Position numbers and translations under genes: made by a program
The notes under the pieces: model-generated
The model's database searches: none
The model's input: only the letters and a program-made list of their open reading frames with translations
What the model was told of the DNA's origin: nothing
Assembly (NCBI GenBank): GCA_964525815.1
Contig: CAZGJQ010000027.1
Coordinates: forward strand, 1-21,371
Length of the DNA: 21,371 nucleotides
From: UBA1049 sp964525815
GTDB taxonomy: Bacteria; Bacillota; Clostridia; Oscillospirales; CAG-382
Direction of reading: 5' to 3'
Shown here: one piece after another, positions 7,930-16,177 of the stretch
How positions within the stretch are numbered: the stretch's first letter is position 1
Layout: every line of letters begins with the position of its first letter

Positions 7930-8415
7930 CTACAGCCCGATTCTTTTCTCAAGCACTACCGTAGTGCCTCTTCCTTTTTTGGAATAAACCCTCAGCTTGT
8001 CTGTGAAGCTCTCCATAATCGTAAACCCCATTCCGCTTCGCTCGCTTTCCCCGTCGGTGGTGAACAAAGGCTGGCGTGCCTGCTTAACATCATCAATTCC
8101 CAAACCCTTATCCTTGATTCTGATTACAACTCTTCCGTCTTTGTAGTACTCTCCGGTTATGTACACATATACCTTTGATTTGTCCGCAACCCCCTTGTAG
8201 GCGTGAACAATGCAGTTGGTGACCGCCTCCGAAACAACCGTTTTCATATCGGAGAGCTCGCTTACCGTAGGGTCAAGCTGGGAGACAAACGCCGCCACAA
8301 CCATTCTGGACAATCCTTCGTTGATGCTTCTTACGGGGAAGGTGCACTTCATGCTGTTTACGGGTTTTTTATCTGTGGTGGTCATGTTCTTTCCTTTCTT
8401 TGCTTTGTCCGGCAT
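7930..8415 (-). CDS. spoIIAB: Anti-sigma-F factor and protein kinase SpoIIAB
   Basis: A 161-residue GHKL-fold serine kinase that binds sigma-F and phosphorylates SpoIIAA. The ATP-binding motifs are present: the N box SEAVTNCIVHAYKG (62-75), G1 DKGLGI (102-107) and the later SGMGFTIMESF (127-137). RMVVAAFVSQLDPT (37-50) matches the family N-terminus. The ATG at 8415 directly follows the spoIIAA stop with AAGGG about ten bases upstream. A second in-frame ATG at 8385 has a better placed AAAGGA and would give 151 residues, nearer the Bacillus length of about 146. I list the longer form, but the shorter start is equally likely. Confidence 0.95.
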   Translation of the reverse strand: MPDKAKKGKNMTTTDKKPVNSMKCTFPVRSINEGLSRMVVAAFVSQLDPTVSELSDMKTVVSEAVTNCIVHAYKGVADKSKVYVYITGEYYKDGRVVIRIKDKGLGIDDVKQARQPLFTTDGESERSGMGFTIMESFTDKLRVYSKKGRGTTVVLEKRIGL

Positions 8416-8733
8416 TTAATCTGCCCTTCTTTCTATCTTCAGCAGCTTGTCCATTCCGGCTATGTTAAGAATTCTGCTTACGGCGGGTGAAGGGTCTCTT
8501 ATTATCAAGGTGGTTCCGTAGCTGGACGCTTTTTTTAATCTTCCCATGACCAGACCCAAACCGGACGAATCGCAAAAGGTTATGGCAGACAAATCAAGAT
8601 AGACCCGCCTCGGTACATTGCTGTCTATAAGACCGTCGATACCCTCGCGTGCGTGTTTTGCGTTATGATGGTCGATTTCACCGAACAGCTTGACCTCTAA
8701 GCTGTTGTTTTTTATTTTGTACGAGTAGTTCAT
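8416..8733 (-). CDS. spoIIAA: Anti-anti-sigma factor SpoIIAA
   Basis: A 105-residue STAS-domain protein that, when unphosphorylated, displaces sigma-F from SpoIIAB. The phosphorylation motif DSSGLG is at residues 55-60, so Ser57 is the predicted target. The downstream SpoIIE phosphatase is not encoded here. The open frame extends six codons upstream to a TTG, but those codons contain the ribosome-binding site GGAGTG (8739-8744), six bases before the ATG at 8733, so that ATG is the real start. It heads the three-gene spoIIA operon; dacF, which precedes it in Bacillus, is absent. I could not find a convincing sigma-H promoter in the 115 bases up to the asnB terminator. Confidence 0.95.
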   Translation of the reverse strand: MNYSYKIKNNSLEVKLFGEIDHHNAKHAREGIDGLIDSNVPRRVYLDLSAITFCDSSGLGLVMGRLKKASSYGTTLIIRDPSPAVSRILNIAGMDKLLKIERRAD

Positions 8734-8738
8734 TTTTT

Positions 8739-8744
8739 CACTCC
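8739..8744 (-). promoter_or_regulatory. Ribosome-binding site fixing the spoIIAA start
   Basis: Read on the minus strand, GGAGTG lies six bases before ATG 8733. It falls inside the frame that would be coding if the upstream TTG at 8751 were used, which argues against that TTG. Confidence 0.7.
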
Positions 8745-8842
8745 GCAGCAACTTTATTTATGAATATTGTATATATAATTATGCCCTCCGACCGGCGCAA
8801 TCTTTGTCAAAGCATAGTCGTAAAAACAGACTAAAAAAAGCG

Positions 8843-8882
8843 AAAAAAATAAAGTTAGGGCATTTTTTGCTCTAACTTTATT
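8843..8882 (-). terminator. Factor-independent terminator after asnB
   Basis: An inverted repeat (8848-8862 with 8868-8882) pairs over 15 positions with one G-T wobble around a five-base loop. On the minus strand it is followed by a run of seven T (8849-8843), and a second T run lies beyond. It begins 26 bases after the asnB stop and separates the secA-asnB transcript from spoIIA. Confidence 0.85.
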
Positions 8883-8908
8883 ATATGATTATGGTTATAT
8901 ATTGTTTA

Positions 8909-10804
8909 TTACAGCTCTCCCGAGAGTATGCGGTTCTTTGTCCTTTCCGCCTCGGTAACATAAAGCCTGTACCAGGTTATAAAGGTAAGAATCACCCATA
9001 TGTGGCGGTAATAATCGGCTCTTCCTTTCCGGTGCTGCTCGAGCAGCTCTAAAGCGGCACTGCCGTCTATAAACTCGTCTGCGCTGCTCTCCTTTATAAT
9101 AGTTGCAGCCCAGTCATACAGCTCGTCCTTCAGCCATGCTCTTACGGGTACGGGATAGCCTAATTTTGGACGGATTATGGTTTCTCTGTTCAGAATATCC
9201 GAGAACGCATCCCGCAAAATGTACTTGGTTGTATTTTTGGTTATTTTGTCGCTGTCCCACAGCTCACGAGCGGCCTTGAAGACCTCCTTGTCAAGGTAGG
9301 GTACCCTCGCCTCCAGCGAATGAGCCATGGAGAGCCTGTCCCCCTTGACTAAAATATCGGCGGGCAGCCAGGTATGCAAATCGCAGTGCTGCATTTTTTG
9401 TATCGCCGTGTAAATTCCGGACTGGGAATATATGTCCCTTGTTTTTTGAGTAAAATGCACATTTTTATCAAAGGTGCGCAGCACACCTTTTTTCTGCTTT
9501 TCGCTGAATACAAAGGCGTTGCCCACAAAGCGCTGCTCAATAGGAGTGCAGCCCCGCATTATAAGCCCCTTGCCCTTAACATTGTCCGGCAACAGCCTTG
9601 CGAGCATCATCAGTGCCGCCTTTATAAAGGACGGAAGCTTATATATTCGCATAGCGGGTATGGCGGAGGCATATTGCCTGTATCCGCCGAACATCTCGTC
9701 ACTGCCTTCTCCGGACAATATAACCTTTACATGCTTGGCAGCCTCCCGGCTGATAAGGTAAATAGCAACCACCGAGGGGTCGGCAAGCGGCGAATCGAGA
9801 TGATAAATGGTTTTTTCGAAGCTGTCGGTAAAATCCTTTAGGCTGCACTGTAGTTTTATGTGGTTAATGTCAAGGTGCGAGGAAATCGCTTCTGCGTCCT
9901 CAAGCTCGCTATAGCCCTTGACATCAAATCCTATTGTAAACGCCTTTATTCCGGGCTCTATCCTTGAAGCTATGGCGGTAATTACTGCGCTGTCCACCCC
10001 GCTGGACAGGAAGGAGCCGAGCGGCACATCGGACAGCATATGATAACGCACCGAGTTCTCCACCGCCTCACGAAGCTTCCTCTTCCTTTGCTCATAGGTG
10101 CTGCTTCTGTTTGCGGAGAATACAGGCTTGTAATAGGAGATAATGTCGGTTTTTGCATCCTCTTTTCCGCTGTAGAACAAATAGCTCCCCTTGGGCAGAA
10201 TGGATATCTCTCCGCTAATAGTGTCCGGCTCGGGTACATATTGAAAGGTCATATAATGCTGCAGCAGCCGATTATCAACCCCGAAGCCCTTATACCCCGA
10301 ATCAAAGAAAAAACCCTTCATTTCGCTGCAAAAGACTATTCCCTCGTTATCATTGCGGTAATAAAGCGGCTTGATACCGAAGGGGTCTCTCCCCGCCATA
10401 AGCACATCGCTTAGCTTGTCATATATAATAAAAGCGAACATTCCCCTGAGCCTGCTTATAAAGCCCGCTCCGTATATAGAATAAAGCCTTACCATAACCT
10501 CAACCTCGGAGTTGGTCTCAAAGGAATGTCCTTTTTGCTCCAGCTCGCTCTTAAGCTCGAGATAGTTGTATATTTCTCCGTTATAAACACAACAGAACCG
10601 CCCGTCGTCGCTTACAAACGGCTGGCTTCCGCCCTCTATATCTATAATGGAAAGTCGACGGAACGCAAAAAACAGCTTCTCGTTTTCATATGCTTTGTCT
10701 AAATCCGGACCTCTGTGCCTGACCGCAAAGGACATATCCCTGCCGTCCTGCCTGTCATTGTACGAGACTCCCGATTTTTTATATATTCCCGCAAAACCGC
10801 ACAT
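8909..10804 (-). CDS. asnB: Glutamine-dependent asparagine synthase family amidotransferase (AsnB type)
   Basis: A 631-residue class II glutamine amidotransferase fused to an ATP-dependent synthetase domain. The N-terminal glutaminase has the catalytic Cys2 (MCGFAGIY), RHRGPD (29-34), YNGEIYNY (74-81) and the GRDPFGIKPLYY stretch (138-149). The synthetase PP-loop SSGVDSAV is at 267-274, followed by LSGEGSDEMFGGYRQY. It uses glutamine nitrogen and ATP to amidate a carboxylate, classically aspartate to asparagine. The length is almost that of Bacillus subtilis AsnB (632 residues), reported to amidate meso-diaminopimelate in peptidoglycan precursors, so a cell-wall substrate is possible. It is the last gene of the secA group, 34 bases after a membrane protein gene, and a strong terminator follows. 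Its ribosome-binding site is weak. Confidence 0.92.
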   Translation of the reverse strand: MCGFAGIYKKSGVSYNDRQDGRDMSFAVRHRGPDLDKAYENEKLFFAFRRLSIIDIEGGSQPFVSDDGRFCCVYNGEIYNYLELKSELEQKGHSFETNSEVEVMVRLYSIYGAGFISRLRGMFAFIIYDKLSDVLMAGRDPFGIKPLYYRNDNEGIVFCSEMKGFFFDSGYKGFGVDNRLLQHYMTFQYVPEPDTISGEISILPKGSYLFYSGKEDAKTDIISYYKPVFSANRSSTYEQRKRKLREAVENSVRYHMLSDVPLGSFLSSGVDSAVITAIASRIEPGIKAFTIGFDVKGYSELEDAEAISSHLDINHIKLQCSLKDFTDSFEKTIYHLDSPLADPSVVAIYLISREAAKHVKVILSGEGSDEMFGGYRQYASAIPAMRIYKLPSFIKAALMMLARLLPDNVKGKGLIMRGCTPIEQRFVGNAFVFSEKQKKGVLRTFDKNVHFTQKTRDIYSQSGIYTAIQKMQHCDLHTWLPADILVKGDRLSMAHSLEARVPYLDKEVFKAARELWDSDKITKNTTKYILRDAFSDILNRETIIRPKLGYPVPVRAWLKDELYDWAATIIKESSADEFIDGSAALELLEQHRKGRADYYRHIWVILTFITWYRLYVTEAERTKNRILSGEL

Positions 10805-10838
10805 TGTATTTTTTGTTACCTTAGCCTTTCAGGTTAAT

Positions 10839-12113
10839 CTATAATAATTTTACGCTCTGATTGTATTCCTCAATCATTCCGAATAAGCTTCTGCCGCAGA
10901 GAAACAACCAAAAACCCACCAAAAGCATATGCGGAGCAGTAACCGATGCATTTGTAACCGGAAGCACTATCCTTGTTGCCTGTAAAACCGTAAACACTAA
11001 GAACAGCAGCCTTGGAATCGCAAAATCGGGTGCGGTCTTTCCCGTCAGGGTGAAATAAGCTTCCCGCAGCTCTGTCAGGTAAGCACTCATAAACAACAGC
11101 GTTGCGCAGGTATTTATAACAACAATGACAGAGCTTGCGGCGACGGCGGACAGCTCCAGCTCGGATAATAATACGGCCTCGGTATCGATAAAAACATAAC
11201 GAAACGCCTCCGTAAGCACTTGCAATACGCATATTATAGGCGCGAGGCGCAGTGCTTTCTTGAAGGAGCCGTATTTTTTTAGTATTAATGCGGAAGCTGA
11301 AATTAAAACAATTGCAACGGTTTCCGGTAAGATTCGTATTCCGTCAACCGATATGTCCAGGAAGAAAACCAGACCGATCAGGGCGGTATAAAGCCCGTGC
11401 TTCAACCCCTTCAACCGTTGCTTCTCCGGATACACAAGATATTCGTCATGATACTTCTGCTGCAGGCTGCCGGTAAATGAAGCCTCCCTGTTTGCGGTGC
11501 GCAGCATTTTAAAAAAGCTTATATACCAGAAGATACCGAGGAGCAAAACAATCAGCAGCAGGAGCAAGTGCACAAACGGCTTGGTGGACATCAAATTACT
11601 GTAAAAGTCGTAATAGGTTATTTCGGTCTGTGTTCTTGAATCTGCCAGTGAATACAGCTCGGGCAGTACCGGAAAAAAGGTTCTGCAAATGAAGAAAATC
11701 AGGGTTAAAAATCGCGCATTCGATATAGCGACCGATGTTTTTTCACCGCCGTTACGGTCGGCAAGATAGGAGAACCCCCCGAAAAAATCGTTGTAAAGCA
11801 TTATGAGTAGGATTATTTCTACAATCGCAAAGCAGGAGACGGCGAGCAGACGGTCGCTGTCTAAGCTGCTGGTAACCACGGAGGGGGTAATAAGGAGCTT
11901 GAATGCGCTTAGTGCTATAAGATATTTTAGCTTATTGCGGGCGGATTCCATTCTCCCGTCAAGAAAAGCAAGCTCTGCGGTGCCCAAGTAAACAAGGATA
12001 TAGCCGAAAACATCCGGAAGCACATCAACCACATGGAAAAGCGGGTTAATGATAAAAAACATTCCTGCCGCTATCAGAATATAGCTGCGCTTGAAGAAAT
12101 ATTTCTCTTTCAA
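10839..12113 (-). CDS. Polytopic membrane protein with an internal duplication, function unknown
   Basis: I do not recognise a named family for this 424-residue protein. It has about ten to twelve hydrophobic segments and no signal peptide. Two halves look homologous. Residues 9-75 (ending LPDVFGYILVYLGTAELAF and an amphipathic stretch) resemble 238-303 (ILPETVAIVLISASALIL, then GSFKKALRLAPI). ARFLTLIFFICRTFFPVLPE (133-152) resembles PRLLFLVFTVLQATRIVLPV (367-386). A hydrophilic linker (about 204-236) separates the halves. The start is TTG at 12113 after a strong GGGAGG; the nearer ATG at 12118 runs into a stop after two codons. It lies 23 bases after the preceding small membrane protein and 34 bases before asnB, so one transcript is likely. 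Confidence 0.72.
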   Translation of the reverse strand: MKEKYFFKRSYILIAAGMFFIINPLFHVVDVLPDVFGYILVYLGTAELAFLDGRMESARNKLKYLIALSAFKLLITPSVVTSSLDSDRLLAVSCFAIVEIILLIMLYNDFFGGFSYLADRNGGEKTSVAISNARFLTLIFFICRTFFPVLPELYSLADSRTQTEITYYDFYSNLMSTKPFVHLLLLLIVLLLGIFWYISFFKMLRTANREASFTGSLQQKYHDEYLVYPEKQRLKGLKHGLYTALIGLVFFLDISVDGIRILPETVAIVLISASALILKKYGSFKKALRLAPIICVLQVLTEAFRYVFIDTEAVLLSELELSAVAASSVIVVINTCATLLFMSAYLTELREAYFTLTGKTAPDFAIPRLLFLVFTVLQATRIVLPVTNASVTAPHMLLVGFWLFLCGRSLFGMIEEYNQSVKLL

Positions 12114-12136
12114 AGCATATACCTCCCGTCAGTTAC

Positions 12137-12739
12137 TCAATCCTTGTCTTTCTTCCTTCGCTTATCTTCTTCCTTGGCAATTTTTCTTTTATCCCTCTCA
12201 TATTGTCTCTCGGTGGTTATCAATATAAAGCAGGTGTGCAGAAACAATACATTAATAATGATTATCACATATTGCATCACAAAGAAAAAAGCGGGTATCT
12301 CTGGGGTTATAATATTCTCGAATATAATCAGGCAGAAGCTGCCGATTAGTATTATTTGGGTCAGGTAATGGCGGTTTGAAGCCTTGCTTCTTAGCTTTTT
12401 GCTATTGTTATCCTCAGCGATTTGTTTTATAGCGGTAAGATAGTAATAAGACATAGAAATCCATGCAAGCAGGAACAGGGAATGCATTATCCTGTAATAA
12501 ACAGCGTCCTGATTAAATGTATTGAAGGAAAACACCTCTAAGCGGGCAAAAAGGTCGAGCAGCAGCAGTACGGAATAAGGAAGCATTAAAAGAGCCGATA
12601 CGGCAGCTGCCAAAAAGCGCTTGTTGGTTCTTGAGGCGAGATAAAATCCGTAGGCGAGGACGGGTGCGGCTATTATTCCGCCGCCTGCCCATTGTGTCAG
12701 TAAAAAGCCGTATCCTAATGTTGCTATACCTAATCCCAT
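12137..12739 (-). CDS. Small membrane protein with a basic C-terminal tail, function unknown
   Basis: A 200-residue protein with about six hydrophobic segments (near 5-20, 21-36, 43-64, 84-103, 125-143 and 149-174) and a strongly charged cytoplasmic-looking tail (177-200, ending RRKKDKD). I recognise no family. By eye its hydrophobic plan matches one half of the 424-residue protein encoded next to it: an early GIIAAPVLAYGFYLASR segment, a central YYYLTAIKQIAED segment and an IIFENIITPE segment sit where comparable segments sit in each half. The ATG at 12739 follows AAAGGTG and lies 17 bases after secA, so it is almost certainly co-transcribed with secA. Membrane topology is an inference from hydrophobicity. 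Confidence 0.7.
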   Translation of the reverse strand: MGLGIATLGYGFLLTQWAGGGIIAAPVLAYGFYLASRTNKRFLAAAVSALLMLPYSVLLLLDLFARLEVFSFNTFNQDAVYYRIMHSLFLLAWISMSYYYLTAIKQIAEDNNSKKLRSKASNRHYLTQIILIGSFCLIIFENIITPEIPAFFFVMQYVIIIINVLFLHTCFILITTERQYERDKRKIAKEEDKRRKKDKD

Positions 12740-12756
12740 TTAACACCCGCACCTTT

Positions 12757-15504
12757 TTACTTTGTGTCGCCGCTTCCTACAGAGCCGCAGCATTTCTTGT
12801 ACTTTCTGCCGCTGCCGCAGGGGCATGGGTCGTTCGGTCCTGCCTTTACGGCTTTACGCTGCGGCGTTGGCTTTACCTTTTTATCTCCGCCATCCTTGAG
12901 GGATGCGTTACCTACCAGAACCTGCTGGCGCTCAATCTTCTTCTTGGGAACAACGGTCAGTATGACCCGAACCGTTTCCTCTCTTATTGAACCTATCATT
13001 TCATCAAACATTGCGCCGCCCTGGATTTTGTACTCCACTATAGGATTGCGCTGTGCATAGGCGTTAAGCCCTACGCTGCCCACAAGGTCGTCCATGGCGT
13101 CTATATGGTCAACCCATTTTCTGTCCACCGTGCGCAGGAGCACCGCCCGTTCCACCTCCCGGAACACCTCGGGGGTAAAGAGCTCCTCCTGCTTGGCGTA
13201 TCTCTTTTCCGCTCTTTCGAGCAACTCGGTGACAATATCCTCCTGATTAAGAGAGCCGAGCTGCTCCGCTGTGTATTTAAAATCATCTGCATCACATAAA
13301 ATACCGCCAAGCTCTCCCCTTATTCCCTCAAAATTCCATTCGTCCGCAACATCGCTCTCGGTATAAGCCGAAACCACGCTGGCTATATAATCGCTTGTCA
13401 TTTTGAGTAAGGTTTCCTTAAGATTAGCTCCGTCCAGCACCGCACGGCGCTGCTTATAGATAAGCTCGCGCTGCTTGTTCATGACGTCATCGTATTGCAG
13501 TACATTCTTCCTGCGCTCAAAGTTCTGTCCCTCTATACGCTTCTGGGCGCCCTCTATTGAGTTGGAAAGAATTTTTGCATTAATGGGTTGATCCTCGGGC
13601 ATTTTAAGAGCATCCACAACACCCAGTATTTTATCCGAGCCGAAAAGCCGCATCAAATCGTCCTGAAGGGAGATGAAGAAGCGGCTCTCACCCGGGTCTC
13701 CCTGACGGCCGCTCCGACCTCGAAGCTGGTTGTCAATACGTCTGCTCTCATGCCTTTCGGTTCCCAGCACATAGAGTCCGCCCGCCTGCTTGACAAGCTC
13801 CGCATCTTTTTTTATCTCGGCATCGAATTTTTCGAGAAGCTGCTTGTATTGTGCTCTTGCCGCCGAAATTTCCTCATCGTCGCTTTCACCAAAATTTGTA
13901 GCCTCATAAAACAGATATTCGTAGTAGCCCTCATTTTTAATCTGTGCCATGGCAAGGAATTCGCTGTTTCCGCCCAGCATAATATCGGTTCCTCTGCCTG
14001 CCATATTTGTTGAGATTGTAATTGCACCCGGCTGTCCCGCCTGAGCCACTATCTCCGCCTCACGCTCATGATACTTGGCGTTTAAGACATTGTGCTTTAT
14101 TCCTTCTTTGGTTAGCAGATGAGATAAAAGCTCGCTTTTTTCTATGGAAACGGTACCCACAAGCACCGGCTGACCCTTTTCGTGACATTCCTTTATCTGG
14201 TTGACGATGGCGGTATACTTGCCCTCTAAGCTGCGGTATACAAGGTCATTATGGTCCGCTCTTATCATTGGCTTGTTTGTGGGAATCTCAACCACGTCCA
14301 GCGAATAAATCTCCCGAAACTCCGGCTCCTCGGTGATAGCGGTACCGGTCATACCGGAGAGCTTTTTATACATACGGAAATAGTTCTGGAAGGTGATGGT
14401 TGCCTGTGTCTTGTTCTCCTTCTCCACCTCCACGCCTTCCTTGGCCTCTATCGCCTGATGCAGACCATTGGAATAACGCCTGCCCGGCATTATTCTGCCC
14501 GTAAAGGCGTCTACTATTATAACCTTGCCGTCCTTAACGACATAGTCTACATCCAGCTGCATAACACCTCTGGCACGCAAGGCGTTGTTAAGGTAGTGCA
14601 TAAGCTCTATGTTCTCGGCATCGCCTAGATTTTCCACCCCAAAGTGCGCCTCCGATTTTTTTATTCCGTTTGAGGTAAGGACGGCACTTCTCGCCTTTTC
14701 GTCCACAATATAATCCTCAACAATATCCTCATCCGACTTTTTGCTGTCGAACTCCTTGATACGGTAACACTTCAGACGACGTACAAAGGCATCCGCTTTG
14801 CGGTACAGCTCGCTGCTTTTCTCTCCCTGTCCGGAAATAATAAGCGGTGTCCTCGCTTCGTCAATCAGTATGCTGTCCACCTCATCCACTATCGCATACA
14901 CATGTCCGCGCTGAACAAGGTCCTGCTTGTATATCACCATATTGTCCCGAAGATAATCAAAACCGAATTCGTTGTTTGTGCCGTAGGTAATATCCGCCGC
15001 ATACGCCTGTCTGCGCTGCTCCGGACTCAATCCATGCACAATCAGCCCTACCGAGAGCCCCATAAAGCGGTAGATATTCCCCATCAGCTCGCTGTGATAC
15101 TTGGCAAGGTAATCGTTGACAGTAACGATATGCACTCCTTCTCCCGTAAGTGCGTTAAGATAAGCGGGAAGGGTTGCGGTAAGCGTTTTTCCTTCACCGG
15201 TTTTCATCTCTGCGATTCGCCCCTGATGAAGAACAATTCCCCCGATAAGCTGCACTCTGAAGGGACGCTTGCCGGAGACCCGCACTGATGCCTCCCGAAC
15301 CGCCGCATAAGCCTCCGGAAGAATATCATCCGTGGTTTCCCCGTCTTTTAATCTTTTTCTGAATATATCTGTCTGCGACTTAAGGGTATAATCATCCATA
15401 GCTGCATATTCATCGCTTAAATCCTCTATTTTTTGTACAATAGGCTCCAGCTTTTTTATCTGCCGCTCGCTGTATGTTCCGAACATTTTTTCTAATAAAG
15501 ACAT
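12757..15504 (-). CDS. secA: Preprotein translocase motor ATPase SecA
   Basis: A 915-residue ATPase that drives secretory proteins through the SecYEG channel. The N-terminus (SLLEKMFGTYSERQIKKLEPIV) is typical. Motor motifs are present: Walker A MKTGEGKT (100-107), VNDYLAKYH (129-137), the DEVDSILIDEARTPLIISG block (207-225) and the second RecA-like domain with TNMAGRGTDI and QLRGRSGRQGDPG. The C-terminal SEC-C tail CPCGSGRKYKKCC supplies four zinc ligands (Cys894, Cys896, Cys905, Cys906 or nearby). The ATG follows AAGGAG at nine bases. It leads an apparent operon with two unknown membrane proteins and asnB, an unusual companion set, since prfB commonly follows secA in Firmicutes. Confidence 0.97.
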   Translation of the reverse strand: MSLLEKMFGTYSERQIKKLEPIVQKIEDLSDEYAAMDDYTLKSQTDIFRKRLKDGETTDDILPEAYAAVREASVRVSGKRPFRVQLIGGIVLHQGRIAEMKTGEGKTLTATLPAYLNALTGEGVHIVTVNDYLAKYHSELMGNIYRFMGLSVGLIVHGLSPEQRRQAYAADITYGTNNEFGFDYLRDNMVIYKQDLVQRGHVYAIVDEVDSILIDEARTPLIISGQGEKSSELYRKADAFVRRLKCYRIKEFDSKKSDEDIVEDYIVDEKARSAVLTSNGIKKSEAHFGVENLGDAENIELMHYLNNALRARGVMQLDVDYVVKDGKVIIVDAFTGRIMPGRRYSNGLHQAIEAKEGVEVEKENKTQATITFQNYFRMYKKLSGMTGTAITEEPEFREIYSLDVVEIPTNKPMIRADHNDLVYRSLEGKYTAIVNQIKECHEKGQPVLVGTVSIEKSELLSHLLTKEGIKHNVLNAKYHEREAEIVAQAGQPGAITISTNMAGRGTDIMLGGNSEFLAMAQIKNEGYYEYLFYEATNFGESDDEEISAARAQYKQLLEKFDAEIKKDAELVKQAGGLYVLGTERHESRRIDNQLRGRSGRQGDPGESRFFISLQDDLMRLFGSDKILGVVDALKMPEDQPINAKILSNSIEGAQKRIEGQNFERRKNVLQYDDVMNKQRELIYKQRRAVLDGANLKETLLKMTSDYIASVVSAYTESDVADEWNFEGIRGELGGILCDADDFKYTAEQLGSLNQEDIVTELLERAEKRYAKQEELFTPEVFREVERAVLLRTVDRKWVDHIDAMDDLVGSVGLNAYAQRNPIVEYKIQGGAMFDEMIGSIREETVRVILTVVPKKKIERQQVLVGNASLKDGGDKKVKPTPQRKAVKAGPNDPCPCGSGRKYKKCCGSVGSGDTK

Positions 15505-15540
15505 AAAGGCAACTCCTTAAATCTTTTTGTATCTAATTCA

Positions 15541-15568
15541 ATTATATAATAATAGCATATATTAACAA
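15541..15568 (-). promoter_or_regulatory. Probable sigma-A promoter for the secA operon
   Basis: On the minus strand TTGTTA (15568-15563) and TATAAT (15546-15541) are separated by 16 bases. It is divergent from the trmL promoter at 15597-15625, and the -35 boxes lie about 30 bases apart. Initiation would leave a leader of about 30 nt before the secA ATG at 15504. Confidence 0.55.
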
Positions 15569-15596
15569 AAAAATACACCTCTTTTTGTAAAAATAA

Positions 15597-15625
15597 TTGC
15601 AAAAGCGGAGGAATAACTATATAAT
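15597..15625 (+). promoter_or_regulatory. Probable sigma-A promoter for trmL-mnmE
   Basis: TTGCAA (15597-15602) and TATAAT (15620-15625) are separated by exactly 17 bases. Initiation near 15632 leaves about 37 nt before the TTG start of trmL. Confidence 0.65.
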
Positions 15626-15668
15626 ATATCTGTTAGGTATATACAACAACTATGGGAGATGCGGATAA

Positions 15669-16157
15669 TTGAACGATATTAACATTGTGCTTTTGGAGCC
15701 GGAGATACCGCAGAATACAGGCAACATTTCCCGCACCTGCGCCGCAACCGGAGCATCCATGCACCTAATAGAGCCATTTGGGTTCGAAATAAACGACAAG
15801 CACCTAAAAAGAGCGGGTTTGGATTACTGGCAGCATCTTGATATTCATTACTATAAGAATCTAAAGGATTTCTATACGCAAAACAACCAAGGCAGCTGCT
15901 TCTATTTTTCGACAAAGGCGGAAAAACTGTACACCGATGTTTCATACGATAAAAAGGTATATTTGTTCTTCGGCAGAGAGACAAAGGGACTGCCCGAGAA
16001 GCTGCTTATAAAAAACAGAGAGAGCTGCCTGCGAATCCCAATGCTGGATGGATTGCGCAGCCTTAATCTCTCAAACTCGGTTGCTGTTGCGGTATATGAG
16101 GTGCTGAGACAGCGGGACTTTGAGGGGTTGAATCCGAGAGGGCATCTGTTTGATTAG
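15669..16157 (+). CDS. trmL: tRNA (cytidine/uridine-34-2'-O)-methyltransferase TrmL
   Basis: A 162-residue SPOUT-class methyltransferase. TrmL methylates the 2'-hydroxyl of the wobble nucleotide in the tRNA-Leu isoacceptors CAA and UAA using S-adenosylmethionine. The family motifs are visible: NIVLLEPEIPQNTGNISRT (5-23), the LIEPFGF segment, FGRETKGLPEKLL (about 101-113) and the knot-forming IPMLDGLRSLNLSNSVAVAVYEVLRQ block. The length is typical and there is no extra RNA-binding domain, as expected for this short family. The start is TTG at 15669 after GGGAGATG. mnmE begins 20 bases after the stop. The gene sits where jag often precedes mnmE in Firmicutes. Confidence 0.93.
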   Translation: MNDINIVLLEPEIPQNTGNISRTCAATGASMHLIEPFGFEINDKHLKRAGLDYWQHLDIHYYKNLKDFYTQNNQGSCFYFSTKAEKLYTDVSYDKKVYLFFGRETKGLPEKLLIKNRESCLRIPMLDGLRSLNLSNSVAVAVYEVLRQRDFEGLNPRGHLFD

Positions 16158-16165
16158 GCTTGAAT

Positions 16166-16172
16166 AAGGAGG
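16166..16172 (+). promoter_or_regulatory. Ribosome-binding site fixing the mnmE start
   Basis: AAGGAGG ends five bases before the ATG at 16178. A TTG six codons earlier (16160) would extend the frame but would turn this site into coding sequence, so the ATG is preferred. Confidence 0.8.
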
Positions 16173-16177
16173 CACCG

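Noticed and set aside
8734..8842. A promoter for the spoIIA operon, including a minus-strand TTGACA at 8810-8805
   Set aside because: The nearest TATAAT-like box is about 21 bases away, too far for sigma-A, and no good sigma-H pair (AGGA-type -35 with GAAT-type -10) is visible. A promoter must exist in or near this gap, but I cannot place it.
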